Source: UBA11591 sp040220895
GTDB taxonomy: Bacteria; Bacteroidota; Bacteroidia; Flavobacteriales_E; Vicingaceae
Length of the DNA stretch: 64,000 bases
Reading direction: 5' to 3'
NCBI GenBank assembly: GCA_040220895.1
Contig: JAVJVY010000022.1
Span: 108,080 to 172,079, forward strand
The notes under the pieces are model-generated. The model saw only the letters and a program-made list of their open reading frames with translations, did not search any database and was not told the origin of the DNA. Positions within the stretch are counted from its first letter, which is position 1, and the number at the start of each line of letters is the position of its first letter. A program made the translations under genes and the position numbers. Shown here piece after piece: positions 16,385 through 24,762 of the stretch.

Positions 16385-18805
16385 TTGACTAAATTATTGG
16401 GAGGTTTGATTGTACTGTCAGGCCTCCTTTTTCCATCCAATATTTTTGGCCAGTCTTCAAGCGCCAATGTTAATCTTGAAAAACTAGACGAAAATCGTCT
16501 CTCTAAAGAACTGCTCCTGGCAATCAATGAATTCCGAAGGGAGCAAGAGCTCCCACTGTTTGAATTGGACAAGAAACTATCCATGGCTGCCTCAGATCAG
16601 GCAGCATTCAATCGAAAGATTAAGCAGGTTTCATCCGAGCAATTTGCCAAAAAAAAGATAACGGTTAGCGATCGTGTAAAACTATTTGGCGGTCAGCACT
16701 ACAAAACAGGCGAATACGACATCGGAATTGAAATAGACACGAAAAATCGCCTTATGCCATCGGCGTCAAGGAAAAAAAAACCATCCACCTATGTAGAAAT
16801 AGCAGAATACATAAAAGATGAATGGCTGGATGAAAGAAGGTTGAATGAATTGATGCAGGACCCTGAATTCTTTAAGGTAGGCATAGGCTGGGCCGCCATT
16901 GACGAAGATGGTATATTATTTGCCACCGTTGTTTTAGGAAGCGAGGAGTATACCAAGATCGCAACTGCAGATTATCCCAAAAAGGACTTCAAGATAACTC
17001 CATATACCCGAGAGATCTGCAACGTTTTTCAGCGCGACTACGCTTATTTACCCGAACTCCTCTCAAATAACCTACGCTTTGAAGGGCGCAAGATTGTCTT
17101 TTATTATCACGATCTGAGTCTCATTGAAAGCATATTCGAGTCAAATAAAGACATGATGGCCGTTGACATTATGACGAAAGATCAATTCAGCTGTAATCAC
17201 GGGAACCAACTATACCCTTCCAAAGTGAGTGATGGCTTAATGCTCAAACCAATTAAGAAAAATGCCTTACTAAAACGAAACCTCTTAAAAGAGGCAAAGG
17301 AGTTTCGGGCAGTACTAGGGCAGCTGCCGGCAGGAGTCGATACTGCTGACCTTCAATTGGCGCTGCTGATCATAAAAAATAAATGCATGTGCACCAGAGT
17401 GGCATTTAATAATATGCATGGTGTTAATATTCGGTATTTGAATGTTGGACTTGCAATCGACACCTTGTCAATTTCCCAAAGTATTGACTCAAATTCGCGT
17501 TACCTGAAGTTCACTGTGCCTTTTGAAAAAAACAAATACGACTATGAAGTAGAAGACATTAAGCCCTTTCTTGATTCCATTGAATTAAACCGTTTCAATA
17601 TTGTGGATATCCAAATATCAGCTTTCTCGTCCATCGAAGGAAATTATAAGAGCAACATGGAGCTTCAAGACAGAAGAGCGAAAAGTATTCTTAAAGCCAT
17701 CGGAGAATACCAGTTGCAAGAAGTGAAAACAAAGATCACCACCCAGGAGAATTGGGATGGATTTTATGAGTCCATCAAAGGAAGTGATGTGGCAGAGGTA
17801 TTTCAAGGATCTTCAAAAGAAGATATCCGCGGAATGGTGAATTCGGATACATTGAAATTCGATATGGAACCGTATCTCGAAGGCCAGCGAAAAGCAGACA
17901 TTAGTATCACCGTTGAATCGGTCTTTATCGACTCTTTGACACCGGAAGTACTGCCTGAAAAATTTGATCTTTCGGTGAAAGAAAAAGATCACATCCGATC
18001 AAAAGCCTTGCAGACATTGCTTTATAGGGCTGTTTTGGACCATGAACTCAATACAAATGTGCTTTTAGATTCAGATATTCCGCACTATGCCGAATATGTG
18101 GATCTGTTGAACAATCAATTGGCATTCAGACTGGAATTCTATGATGGTCCGAATCGGGATAGTTTGATCAATGATCTGCGAATGCAATTCGAGGCCCTTC
18201 TCGGTATTTCATCAGGCAATGGTCCCGTTAATTTCAACAAGCAAGCCATTAAGCTCTATTACTGGGCAAAGGATCTCAATTTCCTGATAATAGATGAAGA
18301 AGGTCATGTAGATCAGGTAAAAGATTTTTACAAGGACATACGCAAGCTCTACAACACCAAAATAGATAACTACAAGGTCAACAGGTTATTACTTAATTAC
18401 AATATCATTGCTGCTGACTTTTATTACGAACGACAGGACTATCGAAACAGGATAAAGGCTCTCAAACAAGTAAAACGATATGTCTTAAAAGCCAAACTCA
18501 GCCGACAACAAACCCATACAATGGCCTTGTATTTCATTTATCAAATGCAAATAGATTGGGCAATTCAGATCATGCAACCTTTCATCAAATCGGACGATTA
18601 CAATGCCGATTTTTTAATGACATTTTTGGATATCGCCATTTATGACGAGAAACACGTGAAGCCTGAAATTTATCTTCAATACACCCAAGCAGCTGCCAAG
18701 CAATATCCTGAAGAGTTTTGCCGATTATTTGGTAAATCGGGCATGAGCATTGAGTTTTTACGCGATCTTGGAGTAAAATCCGTTTACTGTAATACTTGTC
18801 ATTGA
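16385..18805 (+). CDS. Secreted CAP-domain protein with OmpA-like segment
   Basis: About 806 residues. After a signal peptide (LIVLSGLLFPSNIFGQ), residues 35-190 match a CAP/SCP domain: ELLLAINEFRREQELPLF, SMAASDQAAFN, and FKVGIGWAAIDEDGILFATVV. Residues about 395-520 look like a degenerate OmpA domain (LDSIELNRFNIVDIQISAF, then LQDRRAKSIL, ending KADISITVE). The C-terminal 250 residues are helical and TPR-like, and the last five residues are CNTCH, a CxxCH motif. No ATG precedes the signal peptide; I place the start at TTG 16385, though another non-ATG codon is possible. An A9 run is at 16772-16780. It is probably cotranscribed with the preceding OmpA-domain gene. Function unknown. Confidence 0.72.
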   Translation: MTKLLGGLIVLSGLLFPSNIFGQSSSANVNLEKLDENRLSKELLLAINEFRREQELPLFELDKKLSMAASDQAAFNRKIKQVSSEQFAKKKITVSDRVKLFGGQHYKTGEYDIGIEIDTKNRLMPSASRKKKPSTYVEIAEYIKDEWLDERRLNELMQDPEFFKVGIGWAAIDEDGILFATVVLGSEEYTKIATADYPKKDFKITPYTREICNVFQRDYAYLPELLSNNLRFEGRKIVFYYHDLSLIESIFESNKDMMAVDIMTKDQFSCNHGNQLYPSKVSDGLMLKPIKKNALLKRNLLKEAKEFRAVLGQLPAGVDTADLQLALLIIKNKCMCTRVAFNNMHGVNIRYLNVGLAIDTLSISQSIDSNSRYLKFTVPFEKNKYDYEVEDIKPFLDSIELNRFNIVDIQISAFSSIEGNYKSNMELQDRRAKSILKAIGEYQLQEVKTKITTQENWDGFYESIKGSDVAEVFQGSSKEDIRGMVNSDTLKFDMEPYLEGQRKADISITVESVFIDSLTPEVLPEKFDLSVKEKDHIRSKALQTLLYRAVLDHELNTNVLLDSDIPHYAEYVDLLNNQLAFRLEFYDGPNRDSLINDLRMQFEALLGISSGNGPVNFNKQAIKLYYWAKDLNFLIIDEEGHVDQVKDFYKDIRKLYNTKIDNYKVNRLLLNYNIIAADFYYERQDYRNRIKALKQVKRYVLKAKLSRQQTHTMALYFIYQMQIDWAIQIMQPFIKSDDYNADFLMTFLDIAIYDEKHVKPEIYLQYTQAAAKQYPEEFCRLFGKSGMSIEFLRDLGVKSVYCNTCH

Positions 18806-18806
18806 T

Positions 18807-20132
18807 TTGATTGAGAAAGGAAATAAAAAGATTATTCAAGGTTGGGCCATGTATGACTGGGCCAATAGTGCCTATTCGCTGGTAATCACCAGCACAATCT
18901 TTCCGATATTTTACAAAAACATAACCACTGTTACCAACAGCCTGGGTGACATGGTCAGCGAAAAAGTATCTGTCTTTGGATTTGAATTCAACAATTCAGT
19001 TTTATACTCTTATAGCATTTCTTTTTCATTCCTCCTGGTAGTCATTCTGGCCCCTCTTCTATCAGGTATCGCTGATTATGCCGACAATAAAAAGAAGTTC
19101 ATGCAATTTTTTTGCTACTTGGGCGCTGCCAGTTGTGCGGGCCTCTTTTTCTTCGATCCGGCCTATCTTGAATTGAGTATGAGCCTGGTGGTGTTGGCCA
19201 GCATTGGTTTTTCTGGTAGCCTGGTTTTTTATAACGCATTTTTACCAGAGATAGCCGAGGCACATCAACAAGATCGGGTAAGTGCTCAAGGCTATGCTTT
19301 GGGCTATGTTGGCAGTACGATCCTGCTGATTTTCAATCTATCCATGATCATGTTTCCTGATATATATGGACTTGAGGAAGGCGGCATGGCTGCCAGGATC
19401 TCTTTTCTTTCAGTTGGTGTATGGTGGGCTGCATTTGCTCAAATCCCTTTCAAAAGACTGCCAAACAAATCTTTTAATGTTAAAAGAGAGGGGCATTATC
19501 TGACAAAAGGTTATCAGGAAATACTCGAAGTATTTCATGATTTAAAGAAAAACAAGCGCCTTAAAAGGTACCTACTGGCTTTTTTTGTGTTCAACATGGC
19601 AGTGCAAACCGTCATGTACATGGCAGTTACCTTTGGAAAAGATGAAATAGCAGACATGCCTGATTCAGGACTGATCATAAGCATCCTAATTATACAGATC
19701 ATAGCTATCGGTGGCGCATATTTCTGTTCGTTTCTCTCTGCCTTGTTCGGAAACATACGAACACTGTCCATGATTTTGGTCGTTTGGCTATTAATTTGTG
19801 TTCTCGCTATTTACACTTACACCGCAGTTCAGTTCTATTTGTTGGCTGCCCTGGTTGGATTTGTGATGGGCGGTGTGCAGGCACTTTCCAGATCCACCTA
19901 CTCCAAAATATTACCCGATACCAGAGATCACACCTCTTATTTCTCATTTTACGACGTGTGTGAAAAGCTCGGCATTGTTCTTGGAACCTTTATTTACGGA
20001 TTTGTTATGGAAATCACCGAATCTTCCAGAAATTCAATCTTTGCCCTAACACTCTTTTTTGCCCTGGGTCTGGTATTGCTGAACATGGTTCCTGAAATTA
20101 AACAGAAAACCAAAAAACTAGATCTACATTAG
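18807..20132 (+). CDS. MFS transporter, UMF1 (Atg22-like) family
   Basis: A 441-residue inner-membrane protein with about twelve hydrophobic segments. The opening KIIQGWAMYDWANSAYSLVI is diagnostic for the UMF1/Atg22-like branch of the major facilitator superfamily, and LVGFVMGGVQALSRSTYSKILP is its conserved late motif. The yeast relative exports amino acids from the vacuole; bacterial substrates are not established. The start appears to be TTG 18807, one base after the stop of the CAP gene, since the conserved N-terminal block begins before the first ATG (18849). Tight spacing suggests translational coupling to the CAP gene. Confidence 0.9.
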   Translation: MIEKGNKKIIQGWAMYDWANSAYSLVITSTIFPIFYKNITTVTNSLGDMVSEKVSVFGFEFNNSVLYSYSISFSFLLVVILAPLLSGIADYADNKKKFMQFFCYLGAASCAGLFFFDPAYLELSMSLVVLASIGFSGSLVFYNAFLPEIAEAHQQDRVSAQGYALGYVGSTILLIFNLSMIMFPDIYGLEEGGMAARISFLSVGVWWAAFAQIPFKRLPNKSFNVKREGHYLTKGYQEILEVFHDLKKNKRLKRYLLAFFVFNMAVQTVMYMAVTFGKDEIADMPDSGLIISILIIQIIAIGGAYFCSFLSALFGNIRTLSMILVVWLLICVLAIYTYTAVQFYLLAALVGFVMGGVQALSRSTYSKILPDTRDHTSYFSFYDVCEKLGIVLGTFIYGFVMEITESSRNSIFALTLFFALGLVLLNMVPEIKQKTKKLDLH

Positions 20133-20171
20133 TTCGAAATCCTAAAGAGCTGCGTCGTTTGAGTTTTGTTG

Positions 20172-20179
20172 TATTTTTG
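20172..20179 (+). promoter_or_regulatory. -7 box for lhgO
   Basis: A perfect TAnnTTTG element (TATTTTTG) ends 7 bases before the lhgO ATG. It shows that an in-frame TTG at 20166 is not the start and implies a nearly leaderless transcript. No clear -33 TTG is at the right distance. Confidence 0.4.
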
Positions 20180-20186
20180 CCGCGCT

Positions 20187-21416
20187 ATGAGCAAGGATCC
20201 GGAAATAGCGTTGTTTGATGTCGCCATCGTTGGTGGCGGAATAGTGGGAGCCGCTACAGCCTATAAAATGCAGTTAAAATTTCCCGAGTTGAGCATTCTC
20301 ATCCTGGAAAAAGAAAATCATTTGGCCGATCATCAAACCGGCAATAACAGTGGTGTCATTCATTCAGGACTCTACTACAAACCTGGTTCTGCCAAAGCTG
20401 AAACTTGTGTAGACGGCAGAAAGCAACTGGTAAAATTCTCTGAGGAGCACGGAGTCGCCCATGATGTTTGCGGTAAAGTAGTGGTCGCTACTGATTCCAG
20501 CGAGCTGCCATTCCTGGACAAGATTTTCCAAAACGGTATTGACAACAATACCGAAGGTTTAGAGAAGATTGATGCCAAACGAGTTAAGGAAATAGAACCC
20601 TATGTTGAAGGCGTAGCCGGAATCTGGGTGCCAGTTACGGGCATTATTGATTATCGCGCCGCCACCGAAAAAATGGTCGAATTGACCCTATCGAAGCAGC
20701 CCAAAACGTTTTTGAAACTCGGAACCGAGGTTCTTGGTTTTGAGGATGATGGCGAGCAGTACCATATTCACACAAGCCAAGGTGATTTTCGATCACGAAG
20801 GATGATTTTCTGTGCTGGTCTCCATTCAGATAGAATGGCCAAGAAGGATCATATCAATCCAGACATGCGTATCGTCGGATTCCGAGGAGATTACTACGAC
20901 CTTACCGAGAAAGGAAAAAAGAAGGTGAGAAATTTAATATATCCTGTCCCTAATCCAGCCTTTCCATTTTTGGGGGTGCATTTTACAAGAATGGTCAACG
21001 GGGAAGTAGAATGCGGTCCGAATGCCGTTTTCACCTTTAAACGAGAAGGCTACAACAAGACGGATTTTGACTTAAAGGATTCCTTTGACGCGCTCAGTTA
21101 TGGTGGTACATGGAATTTATTCAGAAAACACTGGAAATTTGGATTGGACGAATACAGAAGGGCGTTTTCAAAATCACTTTTTCTAAGTCGTCTTCAAAAA
21201 CTAATTCCAAGTCTTGAAATGGATGATATTAAACCTGGTCGCAGTGGAGTCCGGGCAATGGCACTTGGCGCGGATGGCAACATGATTGAGGACTTTAAAA
21301 TTGAATATCGGAACAGAAGTATTCATGTATTGAACGCTCCTTCTCCTGCTGCAACGGCGTGTTTATCAATTGGAGATAAGATTGTAGAGATGGCCGAAGC
21401 CCACTTCGCACTCTAG
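20187..21416 (+). CDS. lhgO: L-2-hydroxyglutarate oxidase
   Basis: This FAD enzyme oxidises L-2-hydroxyglutarate, a side product of TCA enzymes, back to 2-oxoglutarate and in E. coli passes electrons to the quinone pool. The 409-residue protein has the Rossmann FAD motif VAIVGGGIVGAATAY at the N-terminus, the family block GNNSGVIHSGLYYKPGS, PVTGIIDYRA in the middle and KPGRSGVRAMAL near the end. Length matches LhgO/YgaF (about 400). The ATG at 20187 follows a promoter box directly. It ends one base before the opposing gene's stop. Its role fits with aconitase and isocitrate dehydrogenase in this window. Confidence 0.92.
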   Translation: MSKDPEIALFDVAIVGGGIVGAATAYKMQLKFPELSILILEKENHLADHQTGNNSGVIHSGLYYKPGSAKAETCVDGRKQLVKFSEEHGVAHDVCGKVVVATDSSELPFLDKIFQNGIDNNTEGLEKIDAKRVKEIEPYVEGVAGIWVPVTGIIDYRAATEKMVELTLSKQPKTFLKLGTEVLGFEDDGEQYHIHTSQGDFRSRRMIFCAGLHSDRMAKKDHINPDMRIVGFRGDYYDLTEKGKKKVRNLIYPVPNPAFPFLGVHFTRMVNGEVECGPNAVFTFKREGYNKTDFDLKDSFDALSYGGTWNLFRKHWKFGLDEYRRAFSKSLFLSRLQKLIPSLEMDDIKPGRSGVRAMALGADGNMIEDFKIEYRNRSIHVLNAPSPAATACLSIGDKIVEMAEAHFAL

Positions 21417-21417
21417 C

Positions 21418-21945
21418 CTAACGGTCAGAATGATCTTCCCAATTCCATAAGAACAATTCGACTGCCTCGTCAAGTCGTTTCAAAAAAACGGGGTTTGGTG
21501 AATTCAGATTTCTGAAATACTCTTGCTGAAAGCCTGCCAATTCGTACTTATAAAATATGGCCTTGGACATCCCGTAAATAAGATTTTTAGAAGGATGGTT
21601 AACCTTTGAAATGAACTTTTCGGTCTGGTTTACTGTATTGGCCAATGAACCGTATGAAACTGAACCGCTCTGAGCAATTCTTTCAAGAATTTCCCGTATA
21701 ATGCTTTGATCGTACTTTGAACTGAAATTTTGTTGAATGGAAAGAGTGTTTGCCGCCAGCGCAATTAAAAGAAAGCGATCCCAATCTTCGGCGTCCACTT
21801 CTGGAGAACGCACGAATTCGACAGACTCGTTAATTAACGCTGCTATTTCAGCAAAGCCAACTTGAACGGTGGGCAAAAATGCTCCTACAAAATCTGCGGC
21901 TAACTCGTCTTCACGAATTTTTTGCCTTTTGAATAATCCTATCAT
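21418..21945 (-). CDS. Uncharacterised 175-residue protein
   Basis: I do not recognise this family. The protein is soluble, mostly helical, with no signal peptide or membrane segment. It opens with a basic patch (MIGLFKRQKIREDEL) and has a helical middle (FLLIALAANTLSIQQ) and a C-terminus rich in aromatic residues (FLKRLDEAVELFLWNWED). No cysteine pair or catalytic motif stands out. It lies behind purB on the same strand with a 95-base gap containing its own -7 box and an inverted repeat. It is likely a real gene because codon use resembles the neighbours. Confidence 0.65.
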   Translation of the reverse strand: MIGLFKRQKIREDELAADFVGAFLPTVQVGFAEIAALINESVEFVRSPEVDAEDWDRFLLIALAANTLSIQQNFSSKYDQSIIREILERIAQSGSVSYGSLANTVNQTEKFISKVNHPSKNLIYGMSKAIFYKYELAGFQQEYFRNLNSPNPVFLKRLDEAVELFLWNWEDHSDR

Positions 21946-21946
21946 A

Positions 21947-21978
21947 ACGTAAGTTAATCCTTACGTAAAACAAAACTA
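21947..21978 (-). promoter_or_regulatory. -7 box and inverted repeat before the 175-residue gene
   Basis: On the minus strand TAGTTTTG (21971-21978) is a perfect TAnnTTTG box. Just downstream, arms ACGTAAG (21947-21953) and CTTACGT (21960-21966) form a 7-bp inverted repeat with a 6-base spacer that fills the leader up to the start codon. It could be an operator or a leader hairpin blocking translation. Confidence 0.4.
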
Positions 21979-22040
21979 AACGATAAGCCAGGAGAAGTGA
22001 GAATGCGACTTGGCTGTTATCAACAAAGTTTTCAACCCGC

Positions 22041-23393
22041 CTATTGACCGCTGTATCCAGTGTAATTGAACGGAGTTATTGATTTCAACTCCTTTTTGAC
22101 TGACTCATTCAGATCGAGACCATCAATAAACGCAACGATGTCTTGTTGTACGATCTTCTCCTTGCCTCTGGTCAAATCCTTAAGGGCTTCATAGGGCTCG
22201 CTGTGACCCTCACGACGTAATACAGTCTGTATTGCTTCGGCTAATATTGCCCAGTTTTCGTTAAGATCATTTTTTATGACTTCTTCGTTCAGAACCAGTT
22301 TATTCAATCCTTTGATCAATGACTGATAAGCAACCAAGCTATGTGCAAAAGGCACCCCTATATTTCTGAGCACTGTTGAGTCAGTGAGATCTCTTTGTAG
22401 TCTTGAAATAGGTAATTTTCCAGAAAGGTGGCCAAATAAGGCATTTGCCATGCCCAGGTTCCCTTCGGCGTTCTCAAAATCTATTGGATTTACTTTATGA
22501 GGCATGGCCGAAGACCCAACCTCACCTTTGACGACCGTTTGTGCGAAATATGAAATGGAAACATAGGTCCACACATCGCGACTCATATCGATTAGAATAT
22601 TATTTATCCTGGCGAATACGTCAAATAAGGCAGCCATGTTGTCGTAATGCTCAATCTGGGTAGTTGTTTGTTGTCGCTTTAATCCAAGTGATGAAGCAAC
22701 AAATTCATTGGCGAAATCGATCCAGTTGATTTGCGGATAAGCCACTTTGTGCGCATTAAAATTACCGGTTGCACCACCAAATTTTGCACCTATCTCAAGG
22801 GCTTGTAGTTGGGCAAACTGAACGCTCAGACGCTCGGAAAACACCTTGAATTCCTTTCCCATATTCGTAGGTGAAGCTGGCTGGCCATGTGTTCTTGCCA
22901 ACATTGACACTTTCGACCATTCCTTGGATTTCTGTTCAATAACGTCGCAAATGTCGGCCAGCGCTGGTAGGATGGCATCTCGCAATGCTTCTTTCAGGCT
23001 GTAAGGCACAGAGGTGTTATTCACGTCTTGTGAAGTGAGTCCGAAATGAACAAACTCCAGGTAGGACTTTAAATTCATTGCCGTCAATCGCTCCTTAATG
23101 TAATACTCAACTGCCTTTACATCGTGATTTGTAACCTTTTCAATTTCTTTTATCCGCTCGGCCTGTTTTTCATCGAAGTTTTTGTAGATGTCTCTTAAAG
23201 CCGGAAAAATAGCATGGTCAACACCTTTTAATTGAGGAAGTGGTATGGAACACAATGCTATGAAATACTCAATTTCAACCAAAACACGATAACGAATCAA
23301 GGCAAACTCAGAGAAATAGTCGACTAATTTTTCTACTTTCGATCTATAGCGTCCATCTATGGGAGAAATAGCAGTTAATTCGCTGATTTTCAT
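22041..23393 (-). CDS. purB: Adenylosuccinate lyase PurB
   Basis: PurB catalyses two eliminations of fumarate in purine synthesis: SAICAR to AICAR and adenylosuccinate to AMP. The 450-residue protein carries the fumarase/aspartase superfamily signature GSSAMPHKVNPIDFENAEGN with its catalytic Ser, and TSQDVNNTS and ARTHGQPASPTNMGKEF, the three conserved regions forming the active site of the tetramer. Length and the N-terminal ISPIDGRYRSKVEKL block match the E. coli type (456). Together with pyrG and guaB it makes this window rich in nucleotide synthesis genes, but the three are separate units. Confidence 0.96.
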   Translation of the reverse strand: MKISELTAISPIDGRYRSKVEKLVDYFSEFALIRYRVLVEIEYFIALCSIPLPQLKGVDHAIFPALRDIYKNFDEKQAERIKEIEKVTNHDVKAVEYYIKERLTAMNLKSYLEFVHFGLTSQDVNNTSVPYSLKEALRDAILPALADICDVIEQKSKEWSKVSMLARTHGQPASPTNMGKEFKVFSERLSVQFAQLQALEIGAKFGGATGNFNAHKVAYPQINWIDFANEFVASSLGLKRQQTTTQIEHYDNMAALFDVFARINNILIDMSRDVWTYVSISYFAQTVVKGEVGSSAMPHKVNPIDFENAEGNLGMANALFGHLSGKLPISRLQRDLTDSTVLRNIGVPFAHSLVAYQSLIKGLNKLVLNEEVIKNDLNENWAILAEAIQTVLRREGHSEPYEALKDLTRGKEKIVQQDIVAFIDGLDLNESVKKELKSITPFNYTGYSGQ

Positions 23394-23457
23394 TGGCTTT
23401 ATTATTGTAACGCGAAGTTAAAAAAACCTATTCACTAATTCTATATAATTAGACTCC

Positions 23458-24276
23458 ATGTTGAAAGAGCTTTCGCCAGCCGATCAGGTATTCAGCGCCT
23501 TTCGAAATACGATCAAGTCCTTCGATCAACTAAAGAAATTGCGGCTAAACTGGATTTATGCCGTACCTCTTCTTTTATATCTCGCATTATTTGCAATGGG
23601 TATAGCGCTGACAAATGATTTACATGAAATGGTTATTGTTCAGCTAGAACAATGGCTGGGTAGCGCTGAACATTACGACGGAATCATGTCTTTTCTTTTC
23701 ACGGCAACTTCGGTTTTGACATGGATTATCATCAAGCTCACGCTTTTTATCCTATTCGGTATTCTCAGTGGTTACCTGACATTGGTAGCCCTTTCGCCAT
23801 TATTGACCTACGTATCGGAAAAAGTAGCACAAAACCTGACATCTTCACATACCAGATTGAGCGTTGTTAAGTTTTTTAAGGACATGTTTCGGGCAATTAT
23901 AATTGCCATGAGAAATGCCACCATCCAATTGGGCTGGACCCTATTGATTTTAATTCTCAGCTTTGTTCCGGTGGTGAATTTATTCGCAGCCCCCTTACTT
24001 TTTCTGATAACGGCCTATTTTTATGGATTCTCATTCATTGATTATTACCTGGAAATTAATGGGTTCAAACTGAGTGAAAGTGTAGTTCAGGTTCGCCGAA
24101 TGAAATGGCTAGCCATCAGTTTGGGCGGTTTGTTTCTTATGTTGAACATGATCCCTTATTTCGGGACGTTATTGTCAAGTATCTTTATTTTTCATCTGGT
24201 GACGGCCGCGACGATCAGCATGCACGAAGCACCCAAGGAAGTATTTGTTACAGCGGATAAAGAGGAACTGGACTGA
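23458..24276 (+). CDS. EI24-domain integral membrane protein
   Basis: A 272-residue inner-membrane protein with the EI24/CysZ-like architecture: a soluble start (FSAFRNTIKSFDQLKKLRLN), then hydrophobic helices at roughly 30-50, 82-115, 155-190 and 215-250. CysZ of E. coli is a sulphate permease and eukaryotic EI24 is an ER protein, but most bacterial homologues outside the cys loci have no known substrate, and no sulphur genes are nearby. It diverges from purB over 64 bases and ends directly against the stop of the DUF6438 gene. Confidence 0.8.
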   Translation: MLKELSPADQVFSAFRNTIKSFDQLKKLRLNWIYAVPLLLYLALFAMGIALTNDLHEMVIVQLEQWLGSAEHYDGIMSFLFTATSVLTWIIIKLTLFILFGILSGYLTLVALSPLLTYVSEKVAQNLTSSHTRLSVVKFFKDMFRAIIIAMRNATIQLGWTLLILILSFVPVVNLFAAPLLFLITAYFYGFSFIDYYLEINGFKLSESVVQVRRMKWLAISLGGLFLMLNMIPYFGTLLSSIFIFHLVTAATISMHEAPKEVFVTADKEELD

Positions 24277-24762
24277 TTATTCCCGGTACTTCCAGTCAAG
24301 ACCCATTAAGATCTTATCGAGGTATTTCTCAAAATTATGAAGGACATCGGGCGCATTGAACCGATCTTCGACCGACTTACGCCCATTTGGTCCAGAGATC
24401 ATAATCAATACCGAAGGCACATCAGTAACGGATGCATCGTATCGATCTTCCATGGTGAAATAACCAATTGCCTGTGCTTCGTCTTGAATAGCCTTGATGT
24501 CAGCTTTTGATAATTCAGCATCATAAATTCCAAGTTTCTCAACGAAGCGCTTACCCTCATATACAGCCCTTCCATCGGCATAGACAGTCACTTTAAATGC
24601 AGGACATTCTCCATAGCACAATGTTCGCTCAAAGGTCATGAAAAGCGAATCAGCGGGCGCACTTGCCTCGGGTGGGGTTTCAACAATTTGACCTTCGGTA
24701 GACTTTTTACTCGATGAACAAGCAACAGTCAAGAGGAGAAAGATTGCGATTAGTGATCTCAT
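24277..24762 (-). CDS. DUF6438 lipoprotein
   Basis: A 161-residue predicted lipoprotein: signal MRSLIAIFLLLTVACSSS with lipobox TVAC, lipidated Cys at residue 15. The mature part begins with a linker and then the DUF6438 pattern: FMTFERTLCYGECPAFKVTV followed by GRAVYEGKRFVEKLG. The CYGECP motif is the hallmark and suggests a disulphide or metal site. Function is unknown. Its start overlaps the end of yidC by 4 bases (ATGA), so it is translationally coupled to yidC. Confidence 0.85.
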   Translation of the reverse strand: MRSLIAIFLLLTVACSSSKKSTEGQIVETPPEASAPADSLFMTFERTLCYGECPAFKVTVYADGRAVYEGKRFVEKLGIYDAELSKADIKAIQDEAQAIGYFTMEDRYDASVTDVPSVLIMISGPNGRKSVEDRFNAPDVLHNFEKYLDKILMGLDWKYRE

